Shown: piece after piece, positions 54,815 to 64,000 of the stretch
Layout of the letters: each line of letters begins with the position of its first letter
Position numbering within the stretch: position 1 is the first letter of the stretch
Origin: Sporothrix humicola
Taxonomy: Eukaryota; Ascomycota; Sordariomycetes; Ophiostomatales; Ophiostomataceae
Assembly: GCA_021396245.1 (NCBI GenBank)
Contig: WNYE01000092.1
Coordinates: forward strand, 100,334 to 164,333
DNA: 64,000 bases
Direction of reading: 5' to 3'
The notes under the pieces: generated by a model
Databases searched by the model: none
The model's input: only the letters and a program-made list of their open reading frames with translations
What the model was told of the DNA's origin: nothing
Translations under genes and position numbers: made by a program

Positions 54815-57216
54815 CTATTGGCCAGGAGCCGGAGGAGGAGCACCGCCAGCACCGCCGGCACCGCCCTGCTGCTGGGCCAGTGCCTGGTACCAGAGGGCAA
54901 CATAGGCTGCGTAGCCGCCGTAGGCAGCATAGGGATCCGCGCTCGGGTCGTCGCTGCCAGATGGGCCCTGTCCACCAGGAGCTGGAGCGCCGCCGGGACC
55001 GCCGGGGCCACCACTTCCATAGCCACCACTGCCGCGGCCAGCACCACCATCACCTCCACCGCGTCCGCCGCCACCATAGCCGCCGTGGTCACCGTAGTCC
55101 CGCTGTTGGCGGTAACCACCGCCGTCACCACCGTCACGGCCGCGGCCACGTCCGCCGCCTGGACCGCCATAGCCGCCGCCGCTGTTCTTCTGGCGCACGG
55201 CCTCGACCTTTTCTTCAATGGCCACCTTGGCGCGCTCGATGGCGTCCTGGGAACCGATCAGGCCAATCTCGCGCTCGTTCTCGTTGGCGGCCGGAGTCTG
55301 GGAGACGTTGATCTTGCAACCGGTGGTGCTCTGCATTTCGCGAATGGTCTCGCCGCCCTTGCCGATGATCATGCCAACGGCCTCGGCAGGGACAATAATG
55401 GAGTCGTTGATGCGGTCACCGCCGCCGCCGCCACCGCCTCCGTAACCACCACCACCACCAGGGCGTCCTCCGCCGTAGTCGCCACCACCACCTCCACCGC
55501 CATGACGGAAGGGAGGACCACCCTGGCCACCGGGACCGCCAGGACCGCCTGGCCCGCCGTTGCGGGTGTCGCTATCGACAATCTCCATGATGAGCTCCTT
55601 GGCGTGGGTTGTCTCGGCACGGCCGCCGATGAGATTCACGGGCCGCAGACCGCTGACGCTCTTAGACTCGCCAACGATGTTGATATGGCAACCGCTTCTC
55701 TCCTGCAGATCGCGAATGGTCTCGCCGCCGCGGCCAATGATGAGGCCCACGGTCCGGTCGGGGATCATGATCTGGATGACCTCCTCACCCTCGCCGGGCG
55801 TCGCATGAGCTGCACCGCGATCGCCACCGCGCGGGCCACCAGGACCGCCAGGGCCACCAAACCGGCCACCGGGACCACCACGGGGACCGCCAGGACCGTC
55901 CATCGAGCCGCTATCCTCGATAATCTTGAAAATGGCAGCCTTGGCCTCGGCGCGGTTGGGCGGCTGGCCGGTGATCTTGCACTGGCGCATGGCGTCGCTG
56001 GGGTCGGCCGGCGCCAGGAACTGCACGCGGCACTGGGTGTCGCCCTCGATGCGCCGCAGGTTCTCGCCCTGGCGGCCAATGATGAGACCGACGAGACCCG
56101 CCTGGACCTCGATAATCTCGGAATTGCCGCCGGGGCCGCCACCACCGCCGCCGCCTGGCGACCGATCGCGCCGGCCAGGGCCAGCGCCAGCACCGCGCGG
56201 CGAGAAGTTGCCGCGGTCGTTTCCACGGTCGCCGTGGTGTGCTGCCGGAGAGTATGGGCGGCCACGGCTGCTTCCATAATCGCGGTCGCGGCGCTCGTCC
56301 CGGTAGGGGTTGTGGTTCTCGCGATAGTCGTTACCACCTCTCCGGTTAGGCGGGGGGGAACGAGAACGCGAGCTGCGGTAGCGGCCGTTTCCGCCGCTGT
56401 TTCTGTCTGAAGGGCCGGACGGCGGCGGTGCGGATACTGGAGGAGGAGGGGCGTATGTGATGGGGCGGTCGTATGAGGCAACGCCGTTCTGGGCCGCGTG
56501 GGCTTTGGCACGGGCAATGGCCTCCTGGATGCTGACGTTGCCGCCGCCGCCGGCAGAAGCTGCGCCGCCACTCAGGTCGAGGCTGCCGCTTGTCGTCGGC
56601 TGCGGATAGCCACTCGACGCAGGCGGCGCGCCGTAGGGAGCTGTGCCAGGAGCAGCGCCGGGTGGCGGAGGATATGCAGGCTGGCCTTGTGTCGGGATGT
56701 TTGGGTCGGCAGGTTTCTGGGCCGCTGGAAAGGGGAAAGCATGCATGGTCAGACAAACGAACACGTCAAGTTTATGGTTTCAATAAAGCAAACAAAAGCA
56801 GAACAAAAGATGAGACACAAGCAGTAAACGAGCACGATGGTATATCCAGAATCATGACAATGGCAGCAAACGGCGCTGTGACACGCAGAATCAGGATCAA
56901 GATGCGAGAGGCCGTCATACAGTCAAGTATCAAGAAGCACGGGTGCACTCAAAGATCAAAGGCATGCAGAGCAGAGTCCCTTTCAGGTCATATCACGCCA
57001 CAAGACCAATATTGTTCCAGGGAGGACACTGTGTCGAACAAAGAAAAAGCAAAGGACAGTTGGGCAGTGAGCAGCAAGGGGCAAGATACAGGATACAACA
57101 TGCAGTTGTTGATGCAGTACAAAGTATGAGTTTCGTTTGCGTGTGTCTCGGTTGCAGTTGCAAATTCACTTACCTAGAGTCGCCAGAATGGACTCGAGAT
57201 TCGACATTTCAGCCAT
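54815..57216 (-). CDS. Triple-KH RNA-binding protein, FUBP-like
   Basis: Two exons, 57216-57174 (MAEMSNLESILATLG) and 56724-54815, joined in phase 1 across a 449-nt intron (GTAAGT to TTTCCAG), giving 650 residues. The first exon is supported by the strong donor and by the joined phase; a start at an ATG within the intron would add an unrelated N terminus. Three type-I KH domains at about 205-270 (GLVGLIIGRQGENLRRIE), about 325-385 (TVGLIIGRGGETIRDLQ) and about 450-510 (AVGMIIGKGGETIREMQ) each keep the GxxG loop. Linkers and tail are Gly/Arg/Pro-rich with RGG-like motifs, and the C terminus has YAAYGGYAAYVALWYQALAQQQ, like the Tyr/Ala motifs of FUBP/KSRP proteins. It should bind single-stranded RNA or DNA in the nucleus and act in mRNA processing; targets are unknown. 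Confidence 0.92.
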
Positions 57217-57496
57217 GATGTGCGTGTGTGAGTTTCTTTCGATATAGGTGTGTAGTTTTAACAGTCCTTTGATGCGCGATGATGCAGCACCAGTCACTTG
57301 CGATTCCACGAAGCAGCAATCACTGAGGATATAGCACTTGTTTTTTCGACAGTATAGACGTCTTTTGATGACAGTCTCTTCGGCTTAGATGAGGATGTTG
57401 GAGATCAATGCCGGTAACAATACGTCGTAGCAATGTCAATGGCAATGATTCGAGGTGTGTCGTTTTCAGGTACGGATTCTCACTCGCAGACCCGGG

Positions 57497-57552
57497 ATGC
57501 AAAATGCAAAATGCAAAATGCAAAATGCAAAATGCAAAATGCAAAATGCAAA
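57497..57552. repeat. Microsatellite (ATGCAAA)8
   Basis: Eight exact 7-bp units followed by ATG. It is located about 280 bases upstream of the KH-protein start codon, in its promoter or leader. Confidence 0.95.
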
Positions 57553-58269
57553 ATGTGATGCAGTCGGGTGGCGTAGTGGGTCTAGGGAATATGCACGTCG
57601 CAAACGGCAAAGTCAGGGTTCTTTTTTCTGGAGGAGTCGTCGTTGGAATCTCGCAGTTACTTTATCTCGACAAGTTGCACGTTCAAGCTTCAAGCAAAGT
57701 CAAATGCAGAGAGAAAGAAGACGGAGAAACAGAGTCAGATATTGTCTTTGAGTTTCAGCAGCGAAGCGCGGTCGAGTCGGCCACGGCAATAGACTACCTG
57801 AAGTGGGGGAGAGGAAGTGAAGAGAGAGAATAGGGCGCTGAATAGGAACAAAAGATGTCGCGATGGGGATAGAGGAAAAAAGAAAAGAGAAAAGAGACGT
57901 CGAAGAACCACCAAAACAGAGTCGAAGAAGAGGGGGAAAGACGATGATAGGGATGAAGAAACGAACAAAGTGAGGAAAGAAAGAAAAGAAGAAGAGGGGA
58001 AAGATGTCGTGGCAGGAAAAGAGAATATGAAAAATCGTCAAAAGTGGTTGGCGCGTCGCAAAGAAAAAAGCGAAAAAGTGGAAGACAGGAAGCTAAAAAG
58101 GCTGGGGTTGCAAGGTGGAAGCAGAAAAGGGGAGATGGGCGGCGAAGAAATTAAAAATCTCTGCTAATCTCATTTGCCGCCTCTGTCGCAGCACGTCGCA
58201 GAAAGAGGAAGGAGGAGACGACTAACCGCTTTCGGATTTTCCGCCGCCGAGCAGACTTGGCGGGAAATC

Positions 58270-58297
58270 CACGTGATTTGAAATAAGATGTCACGTG
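58270..58297. promoter_or_regulatory. Paired CACGTG elements upstream of the SET gene
   Basis: CACGTG at 58270-58275 and 58292-58297 in opposite orientation: ATCACGTG read on the minus strand and GTCACGTG on the plus strand both fit RTCACGTG. They lie 178-205 bases before the SET-protein start. The pairing and position suggest a real binding site for a Cbf1-like factor. Confidence 0.45.
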
Positions 58298-58474
58298 TAA
58301 ATATCGAGCTCTCGAAAGAAGCTTTACTTGGGCAAGAACGACGTCAACAAAAGGAAGGAGCATTCTTGTTAGACCTACCTGATAGAAAAAGGAGTGAAAA
58401 CGAAACCGAATGATTTCTGAATGGGAACTGACACAACACTCAATTGAAACTGATTCACACCTCACAACGACGCA

Positions 58475-60226
58475 ATGGACATCCCCGAAGATGTCATGAG
58501 AAGAGCGCACCAGCAGCCATCAAGGTTGCCCGAGATGCAGCTTGCCCCAGATACAGATCGTCTCCTCGAATGGTTCCAGACTGCACATCAAGGCCAGATC
58601 AACAAGTCTGTCAAGATTCACAAAACGGCCGACTCGGGCCTTGCTTTTCAAGTGCGAGAGACGAGCGATGCCCTGGCCGCTGGCGAGCCCGTGGTTGTCT
58701 GCCCGATATCTGCATCGCTGTCCTACCTGAACGCCCTCGGCGGTGGTCAGCCTTTGGGGAAGTCAGGGTCCTCGTCTGGAGAGGCGCCATCCCCTGCCTT
58801 CTCACAAGAATTTATGCAGCAGGTGCCGCCACACGTCACCGGCCGCTTCTTTCTTATGCGGCAGTTTCTGAGAGGCAATGACTCTGCCTGGGCACCATAT
58901 ATTGCAACACTTCCACAGCCAAAAGATTTTGACTCTTGGGCATTGCCAGCAGTATGGAGAGAAGAAGGTGAAGACGAGGAGAGTGCCGACCTGGCGCTGG
59001 CCCTTCTCAAGGGCACGAATGCCGAGGTGGCGGCCAAGGAAATGCGGCAACGCATTCACGACGAGTTTACGGCAGCATGGGCTGTGTTGAGAGACGAGAA
59101 ATACTCTTTTGCACTCTACCAATGGGCCTACTGCATCTTTACAAGCCGCAGTTTCCGGCCGTCGCTCGTCTTGACCGACGAAATTAAGACCGCTTTGACT
59201 CGGCAAGACGGCACCCATATCGAGCAGCGTCATCTGGAGGCGGTCAATTATGCCCGTTTACCAGAAGGCTGCGGCATCGACGACTTTTCGATTCTCTTCC
59301 CCGTCCTTGACATTGGCAACCACCACCCCCGTGCTGAAATTCGGTGGCAGCCAGTCGTGGACGAGTCCCGGAAGGAGATCAATACCTTGAACGGCCTATC
59401 GTCCACCGACGAAACCGCCGACCAGGCCATTGTTTTCTACACGGGCACGCGCTACGAAAAGGGTGAGCAGGTGTACAACAACTACGGCTCCAAGACCAAC
59501 AGCGAACTTCTCGTGGGCTACGGCTTCGTCCTGCCGCCGACCGATGAGATGCACAACGACTACGTCCATCTACGCAAGCGGGGTGCGCCTTCGCGGGGTG
59601 TTTCGGATGGTGTCGCTGGTGCTGTGGACAGCCACCCAGATTTCCTACTGTCTCTACGGCCCATTGCCGAACCGTCGTCTCCTGTTGGCCGTGCCAGACT
59701 TCCACCCAGCGATCAAGTTGACAAGACACCAGAGACACGGCGGTCGCCGGGCTTCTCTCTTCTCGAGGACGGTCTATTGTGGGACATTCTGTCGCAAATT
59801 ATTCGCCCAGAACACCGTGAGACGATGCAGCGCCATGCCGCCGCTTCAAAGCATGGCGAGCAATACCTGACGCTGCCCATGGACGACGTCAATGCAGCCA
59901 TGCCGCCAGCCGAGATGCGAGACGCCATTCTTGACCTTACACTACAGTCAAAGCCTGAAGAGCAGGGCATCGACCCGCTGTTCGACCAGAACGCCTACAA
60001 CCTCCGCATGGTCCTCTTGCAAAAGTTTGACGGTGATCTAGAGACACTGCAGGCTGCAGACCCACCCTCATACATTGAGGCATTGGTCGAGGATGGCGAG
60101 TACAATCCCAAATCACCACAAGAACGACTGGCCATGCAGTACCGGGAACATTATAGGGCTGTTCTGAACAACGCCGTGGATGTGCTGGGTGAGGAAATGG
60201 GCCAGACTATGGAAGAGGATGAATGA
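58475..60226 (+). CDS. SET-domain protein methyltransferase (SETD3/RBCMT-like class)
   Basis: Single exon, 583 residues, ATG at 58475 (context gcaATGga). The N terminus opens with LLEWFQTAHQGQINKSVKIH and AFQVRETSDALAAGEPVVV, the beginning of a SET domain with a long internal insertion. The S-adenosylmethionine-binding core is IGNHHPRAEIRW at about 280-292 (the family's NH motif) and QVYNNYGSKTNSELLVGYGF at about 330-350 with the conserved catalytic Tyr. A Rubisco-LSMT-like C-terminal substrate-binding part follows. Fungal relatives include Rkm-type enzymes that methylate ribosomal proteins, and the animal SETD3 methylates actin His; the substrate here is unknown. A disordered stretch occurs around 390-425. 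Cytosolic or nuclear, as no targeting signal is seen. Confidence 0.9.
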   Translation: MDIPEDVMRRAHQQPSRLPEMQLAPDTDRLLEWFQTAHQGQINKSVKIHKTADSGLAFQVRETSDALAAGEPVVVCPISASLSYLNALGGGQPLGKSGSSSGEAPSPAFSQEFMQQVPPHVTGRFFLMRQFLRGNDSAWAPYIATLPQPKDFDSWALPAVWREEGEDEESADLALALLKGTNAEVAAKEMRQRIHDEFTAAWAVLRDEKYSFALYQWAYCIFTSRSFRPSLVLTDEIKTALTRQDGTHIEQRHLEAVNYARLPEGCGIDDFSILFPVLDIGNHHPRAEIRWQPVVDESRKEINTLNGLSSTDETADQAIVFYTGTRYEKGEQVYNNYGSKTNSELLVGYGFVLPPTDEMHNDYVHLRKRGAPSRGVSDGVAGAVDSHPDFLLSLRPIAEPSSPVGRARLPPSDQVDKTPETRRSPGFSLLEDGLLWDILSQIIRPEHRETMQRHAAASKHGEQYLTLPMDDVNAAMPPAEMRDAILDLTLQSKPEEQGIDPLFDQNAYNLRMVLLQKFDGDLETLQAADPPSYIEALVEDGEYNPKSPQERLAMQYREHYRAVLNNAVDVLGEEMGQTMEEDE

Positions 60227-60821
60227 GTTACGATTTATATAAAACAAGATAAGGGGCATTGGATATTTCTGAACATAAACATAGATAGCGTTGATTTCTA
60301 CCTTTATTGTTGCATCATTTACGACGAATCTAGATCTGTTGTGTCTCATATCTTTATTTCTACTACCGGCCCAGACGCCACAGAATAAGCAGGAAATAGA
60401 CGAGAAAACAAGCATATTTTTAGTGTGAGCTTTACCTGTCGGTAGATCAAGTCGATCGGTACAGTTGTATGGATAGAGATCAGTTCGACTGTTCTAGATG
60501 TAGACTACAGGCTTCGGCTAAAACTGCAATCAATATCACAACTCTGTATGCCGTGCGAGATAAGGTTATTGCATCAGTCTCTTGAGATATCACCTAAATT
60601 TGTATGTCGAGATAAAAGAAAACACAGCCATTATTCCCCGTTCCTATTCCAAGTGAACGCAGGGGAGATGCCTCTATTTCCAGAGGCATGCCATTCTGAA
60701 GGCCACCACCCTCATCCCATACGCCAAACTCAACAGTACATATTATCTTCCATCTCTCGGTTGCCGCATCCATCATGACCCATCACCATTCTTAGGTTTC
60801 TCCCCTATACAAATACACAAA
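60227..60821. other. Intergenic, no gene
   Basis: Between two tandem plus-strand genes: 3' flank of the SET gene (AT-rich to about 60420) and promoter of the aspartic-protease gene. No frame is convincing. Confidence 0.65.
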
Positions 60822-62477
60822 ATGGTGCATTCATCACTCCTCGCTGCATTGGTGCTTTCTTGCTCGAGTCCTTCGTGGGCCAGCGTCTTGCCACACACTC
60901 GAGATATCAACGCCCAGCATGCCGCCAACGCACACCTCTTCGCCCACCCAGACCTCGCCATTCCAGATGCACCAGCTGAAAATGTTCTGACGATTGGCAG
61001 CCATCCAAACCCCGATATATTCCACAGTCCAGCACGGGCACGGTTCCAGGCAAGGCAGGCCTTGGTCCAGAAGACAAAGAAGAGGAGATGGTGGCACCTT
61101 CTGAGCCGTGATGATCCCACAGTCCATACTGAAGAGTCCGGGAGTGCAATGAGCAACACTGCCACGGGCACTGTCTTTAGCGGCGTCTACCCCGTCGTCA
61201 ATGTCACTTGGGGCAACAAAGCCACGCCTGGCGAGCCGGAGCCAAACACCAGCCAAACGTTTGTGAGCTACATTGACACGGGCAGCGCGGACACGTTTGC
61301 CGTGTCAAACAAGTTTGTCTGTCGCGGGCTGCCGGACCTTGCCGCCAACACTCTGTCGGACGACACTGTCCTGCCGGGTGGGGGTAATACTCACCTGGCC
61401 CAGTCCGCTTGCAATTTCGGGCCTCTGTATGACATGGACAAGGGCAACTTTACCAATATCACCTCACAAGAGTTCCGGATCGCGTACATGCCCGAGAACG
61501 ACGCTTTGAACGGGTCCATGGTGTTTGCACCCATCACCATCGGCGGTCTGACGGTTCCACATCAACAGGTGGCCATTGTCGAAGACGCCGTGTGGATGTG
61601 TGATGGCGTATCGTCTGGCATGCTCGGCCTGGCGTATCCAGCGGTGACATCGGCCATGGTCCGTAGCACCAGTCAACGCAGTGGCCTGCTGGAGCCGCAA
61701 TTCATCGACTATGACCCTTTCTTCACCAGTCTCGCCAAGCAGCAGAAGAGCAAGCAGGGCGAGAAGGCCTCAGCCATGTCCCCGGTGTTCACACTTGCCA
61801 TTGACCGGGTGCCACACGGCACGCCACACTGGGAGTCGGCCGGGGCGTTTGCACTCGGCGGTCTCGTGCCGTCGAAGTACTACACCGGTAACTTTACCAG
61901 CGTGCCAATCGAGAAGCCAGAACCACAAGTCGCAGGCGGCAACAGTGCCTTCTCATTTTATACAACGACCGCCCAGATCGTGTACGGTCCGCCCGGGACC
62001 AACATCTCGTCGGCCATTTCGGCGGACGTGTCGGTAAAGTCGGCCAACCTGACGGCCTCGCCTGCCTTCCAGACCATTGTTGACACCGGCACATCGCCCA
62101 ACTTTGTGCCCGAGGTGGCGGCAATCCCCATAAACAGCCTGTTTGACCCGCCAGCCCGGTTCAACAAGACGCTCAACTACTTTGTTGTCGACTGCGATGC
62201 CAAGGTGCCGTTTGTGGCGTACCGGATCGGAGGAAAGACGTCGGCGAGCGGTGTGGCGACGGGCGGCGTGCTGATGCCCTTGGATCCGCGGGATATGATT
62301 GTGCGGTCGCTCAATGGACTTCCCGGGTATGACGACGTCTGCTTCTCACCGATTGCCAACGGCGGTGAGATTACCGGCAACCTGCAGATCATTGGCGCGA
62401 CCTGGCAGCGAAACTATGTCGTGGCATACGATCAAGGTCGAAACATGATGCATTTTGCCAACAGGAGGCCTTATTGA
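60822..62477 (+). CDS. Secreted pepsin-like aspartic protease
   Basis: Single exon, 551 residues. ATG at 60822 begins a signal peptide (MVHSSLLAALVLSCSSPSWA, cleavage near 20). A propeptide of about 75 residues contains a basic run TKKRRWW at 85-91, a likely Kex2-type processing site. The two catalytic motifs of family A1 are present: DTGS at 152-155 (YIDTGSADTF) and DTGT with Asp421 (TIVDTGTSPNF), each preceded by a hydrophobic strand. The Trp that usually follows the first motif (DTGSADLW) is replaced by TFAV, and the first domain carries a Cys-containing loop (KFVCRGLPD) plus NFT/NVT glycosylation sites. No C-terminal GPI signal is seen, so an extracellular or vacuolar soluble enzyme is more likely than a yapsin. 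Substrate preference is not readable. Confidence 0.92.
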   Translation: MVHSSLLAALVLSCSSPSWASVLPHTRDINAQHAANAHLFAHPDLAIPDAPAENVLTIGSHPNPDIFHSPARARFQARQALVQKTKKRRWWHLLSRDDPTVHTEESGSAMSNTATGTVFSGVYPVVNVTWGNKATPGEPEPNTSQTFVSYIDTGSADTFAVSNKFVCRGLPDLAANTLSDDTVLPGGGNTHLAQSACNFGPLYDMDKGNFTNITSQEFRIAYMPENDALNGSMVFAPITIGGLTVPHQQVAIVEDAVWMCDGVSSGMLGLAYPAVTSAMVRSTSQRSGLLEPQFIDYDPFFTSLAKQQKSKQGEKASAMSPVFTLAIDRVPHGTPHWESAGAFALGGLVPSKYYTGNFTSVPIEKPEPQVAGGNSAFSFYTTTAQIVYGPPGTNISSAISADVSVKSANLTASPAFQTIVDTGTSPNFVPEVAAIPINSLFDPPARFNKTLNYFVVDCDAKVPFVAYRIGGKTSASGVATGGVLMPLDPRDMIVRSLNGLPGYDDVCFSPIANGGEITGNLQIIGATWQRNYVVAYDQGRNMMHFANRRPY

Positions 62478-63923
62478 GCAAGGGAGTGAGAGATTGACAT
62501 AATGTCGAAGACGCGCTGCAGTGTGATTACATCAGTGTACATGAACATGAATGATTCACCTTTGACAGTTTGTGTCTGACATTGATGCCAGTTGCATGTG
62601 CGTGATTTTGAAAAGAGCATCATGTCGAACCTGTTTCGAATTCGGCAACCCGGCCGGTATATTGGGGAGATCCGGGTTTATGCAGCGCCCTGGGCGCCTT
62701 GTTTTGTTGGAGACGGGAAGGGTACAGGGAAGCGAGAGAAGCTTTGCCGCACGCTGAGGTCACCTGTCGAGTTTGCCGGTATTGCTTTGCCTCGAAAGGA
62801 TCTCGATCGCAGTTGCACGCCGTTGCAGGCCGTTGAGACACAATCCCGAGAAAACCGAACAACCGTCTGATTGCGTTGAAGAACCAGACTGCCAGAAAAA
62901 GAAACAAAAATTAGATCCCGCGGGTTGTTGCAGGAACAAGAGGAAACCCGGACTGTTGTCTTCGTACCTGACCAAGGTTTATTAGTTGGCCCTGATCGTC
63001 ACCAAATAGGCCCCCATGCGAGCCCATCTCAGCCCGTATCTCTTTCCCGTATCTTTTATTTTTAGTGGGCTTAGTGGGTTCTGTGCGGCTTCGATGACGA
63101 CACCAGTGGGCTGGGCGATGCAGGCCAGCAAGCTCTGGCAAGATAATGCTTGGAAGCAAGGATTTGGTAAGCTGACGGCTGGGCATTGCAGAAGATGAAG
63201 TGGAATGGTGAGGCAATTGTAGGTTCGTACTTCGTATCTTTTGTACTGGATGAAGAAACAAAGAGGCGAGCTAGGCTCACGAGGCTCAGTCGAGTTGATC
63301 TTTCGTTAATGGCGAGACTGCAAGGATAATGTCGTTATTCGTATCGAAATCATTTCCAAACATTTCCTCGTATCAAGTGAACAATTCTCGATGAAGTACA
63401 TCCTTGTACTTTGTATCTTTGCACCAGAAACCTGGGAAGAGTCCTGCACGAAATATCACCGTGTTTGTGGCTGGAGTAATTCGTCAAAAGGGAAAGGGTA
63501 ATCACCACACCATCTCTTGATTTTGCTGACATCCTGACAGCGCCGCAACGTTGTATTCTCCGTCGTATTGGAGCGAGGAAGAGACGGACGGTCGCGGAAT
63601 ATTAGAATATTAGAGGTCTTTGGGGCTCACGCGCGAATGAGGTGCAGGCTGTCTGTCAGCTCGTCTGTAGATTGTCAGAAATGTCAAAAAGCCCACGCAC
63701 GCCACCATTTCACAGCCCTACGGAGGCGGCGTGGGTAGTGGGAAAATGAGAAATGGTGGTCCTGCGGGGATGGGGTCAGATAGGACTTACTGCTGGACCC
63801 TCCGTGAGCCTCAACATGACAGCAGAGCATAACGGGCGTAGATGCGAGAATGGTCAAAAATGAAAAGCCTCGGAAATGCAGATGCAAATGAAGAGCTTCC
63901 AACAGAAAGACCATCGTGGCACG

Positions 63924-63925
<2 letters not shown>
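62478..63925. other. Intergenic, no supported gene
   Basis: No frame on either strand shows a domain. Mixed composition; nothing I can assign. It ends at the G run that closes the window. Confidence 0.55.

Positions 63926-63926
<1 letters not shown>

Positions 63927-64000
<74 letters not shown>
63927..64000. repeat. Homopolymer G run at window end (probable artefact)
   Basis: More than 70 consecutive G residues run to the last base. No other homopolymer in the window approaches this length. Such runs at a contig end usually come from two-colour sequencing chemistry or an assembly fault. Confidence 0.85.

Larger units (their letters stand above)
57217..58474. other. Divergent promoter region, KH protein and SET protein
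   Basis: No gene seen. It holds an (ATGCAAA)8 microsatellite at 57497-57552, a long purine-rich plus-strand section at 57800-58140 and a pair of CACGTG sites at 58270-58297. Confidence 0.6.

Noticed and set aside
54737..56410. 557-codon plus-strand frame antisense to the KH-protein gene
   Set aside because: Composed of Ala/Thr/Val repeats complementary to Gly-rich codons; the KH domains on the minus strand are decisive.
1..64000. tRNA, rRNA, CRISPR array or transposon
   Set aside because: No A/B-box pair, no rRNA-like stretch, no spaced repeats, and no transposase, reverse transcriptase or terminal repeats were found by reading.

Overview
The window is nuclear DNA of a filamentous ascomycete (Pezizomycotina, most likely a sordariomycete; lineage is inferred from gene content and intron style, not from a marker gene). 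Evidence: short spliceosomal introns (about 50-95 nt, GTRNGT donors, CTAAC-like branch sites, YAG acceptors), GC-rich coding sequence in AT-richer flanks, pyrimidine-rich leaders, and families such as a NACHT-ankyrin NLR-like protein, a PaxU/TMEM53 protein, allantoate-permease-family and sugar MFS carriers, GH29 fucosidase and a pepsin-like protease. I found 20 protein-coding genes and no convincing tRNA, rRNA, transposon or CRISPR array. For split genes I worked out the splice junctions by hand; each model keeps frame and restores family motifs.

Left part (1-19 kb): a secreted block-copolymer protein rich in KGKG, acidic and AP/PG blocks with four dibasic (Kex2-type) sites; a 76-residue small protein; a coiled-coil/PY-motif protein; a TFIP11/Ntr1 splicing G-patch protein; an HSL-type alpha/beta hydrolase; a 5.8 kb gene-poor stretch; then a 619-residue secreted Ser/Ala repeat protein. 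In both low-complexity secreted genes the apparent stop codon lies inside a GTAAGT splice donor.

Middle part (19-37 kb): a divergent pair, an allantoate-permease-family transporter and a TauD-type 2-oxoglutarate dioxygenase, which looks like a sulfonate uptake and desulfonation module; a 1432-residue NACHT_N-NACHT-ankyrin protein (fungal NLR-like); an MFS sugar transporter; the HAS1 DEAD-box helicase of ribosome assembly; and a bifunctional 6-phosphofructo-2-kinase/fructose-2,6-bisphosphatase.

Right part (37-64 kb): a 5.2 kb gene-poor stretch, TMEM53/PaxU-like protein, secreted GH29 fucosidase, a Syn8-like Qc-SNARE with His at the expected zero-layer Gln, an Ama1-type APC/C activator with a 49-nt internal exon, the Rab geranylgeranyltransferase alpha subunit Bet4 with a 9-nt first exon, a triple-KH RNA-binding protein, a SET-domain methyltransferase and a secreted aspartic protease. 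The last 70-odd bases are an unbroken G run and are probably a contig-end artefact.

Most genes here are ordinary housekeeping. The candidates for something little described are the two secreted repeat proteins, the NLR-like gene, the sulfonate pair, and the repeat-bearing intergenic islands at 14.9 kb and 36.7 kb that share a TTTACAGCG core.
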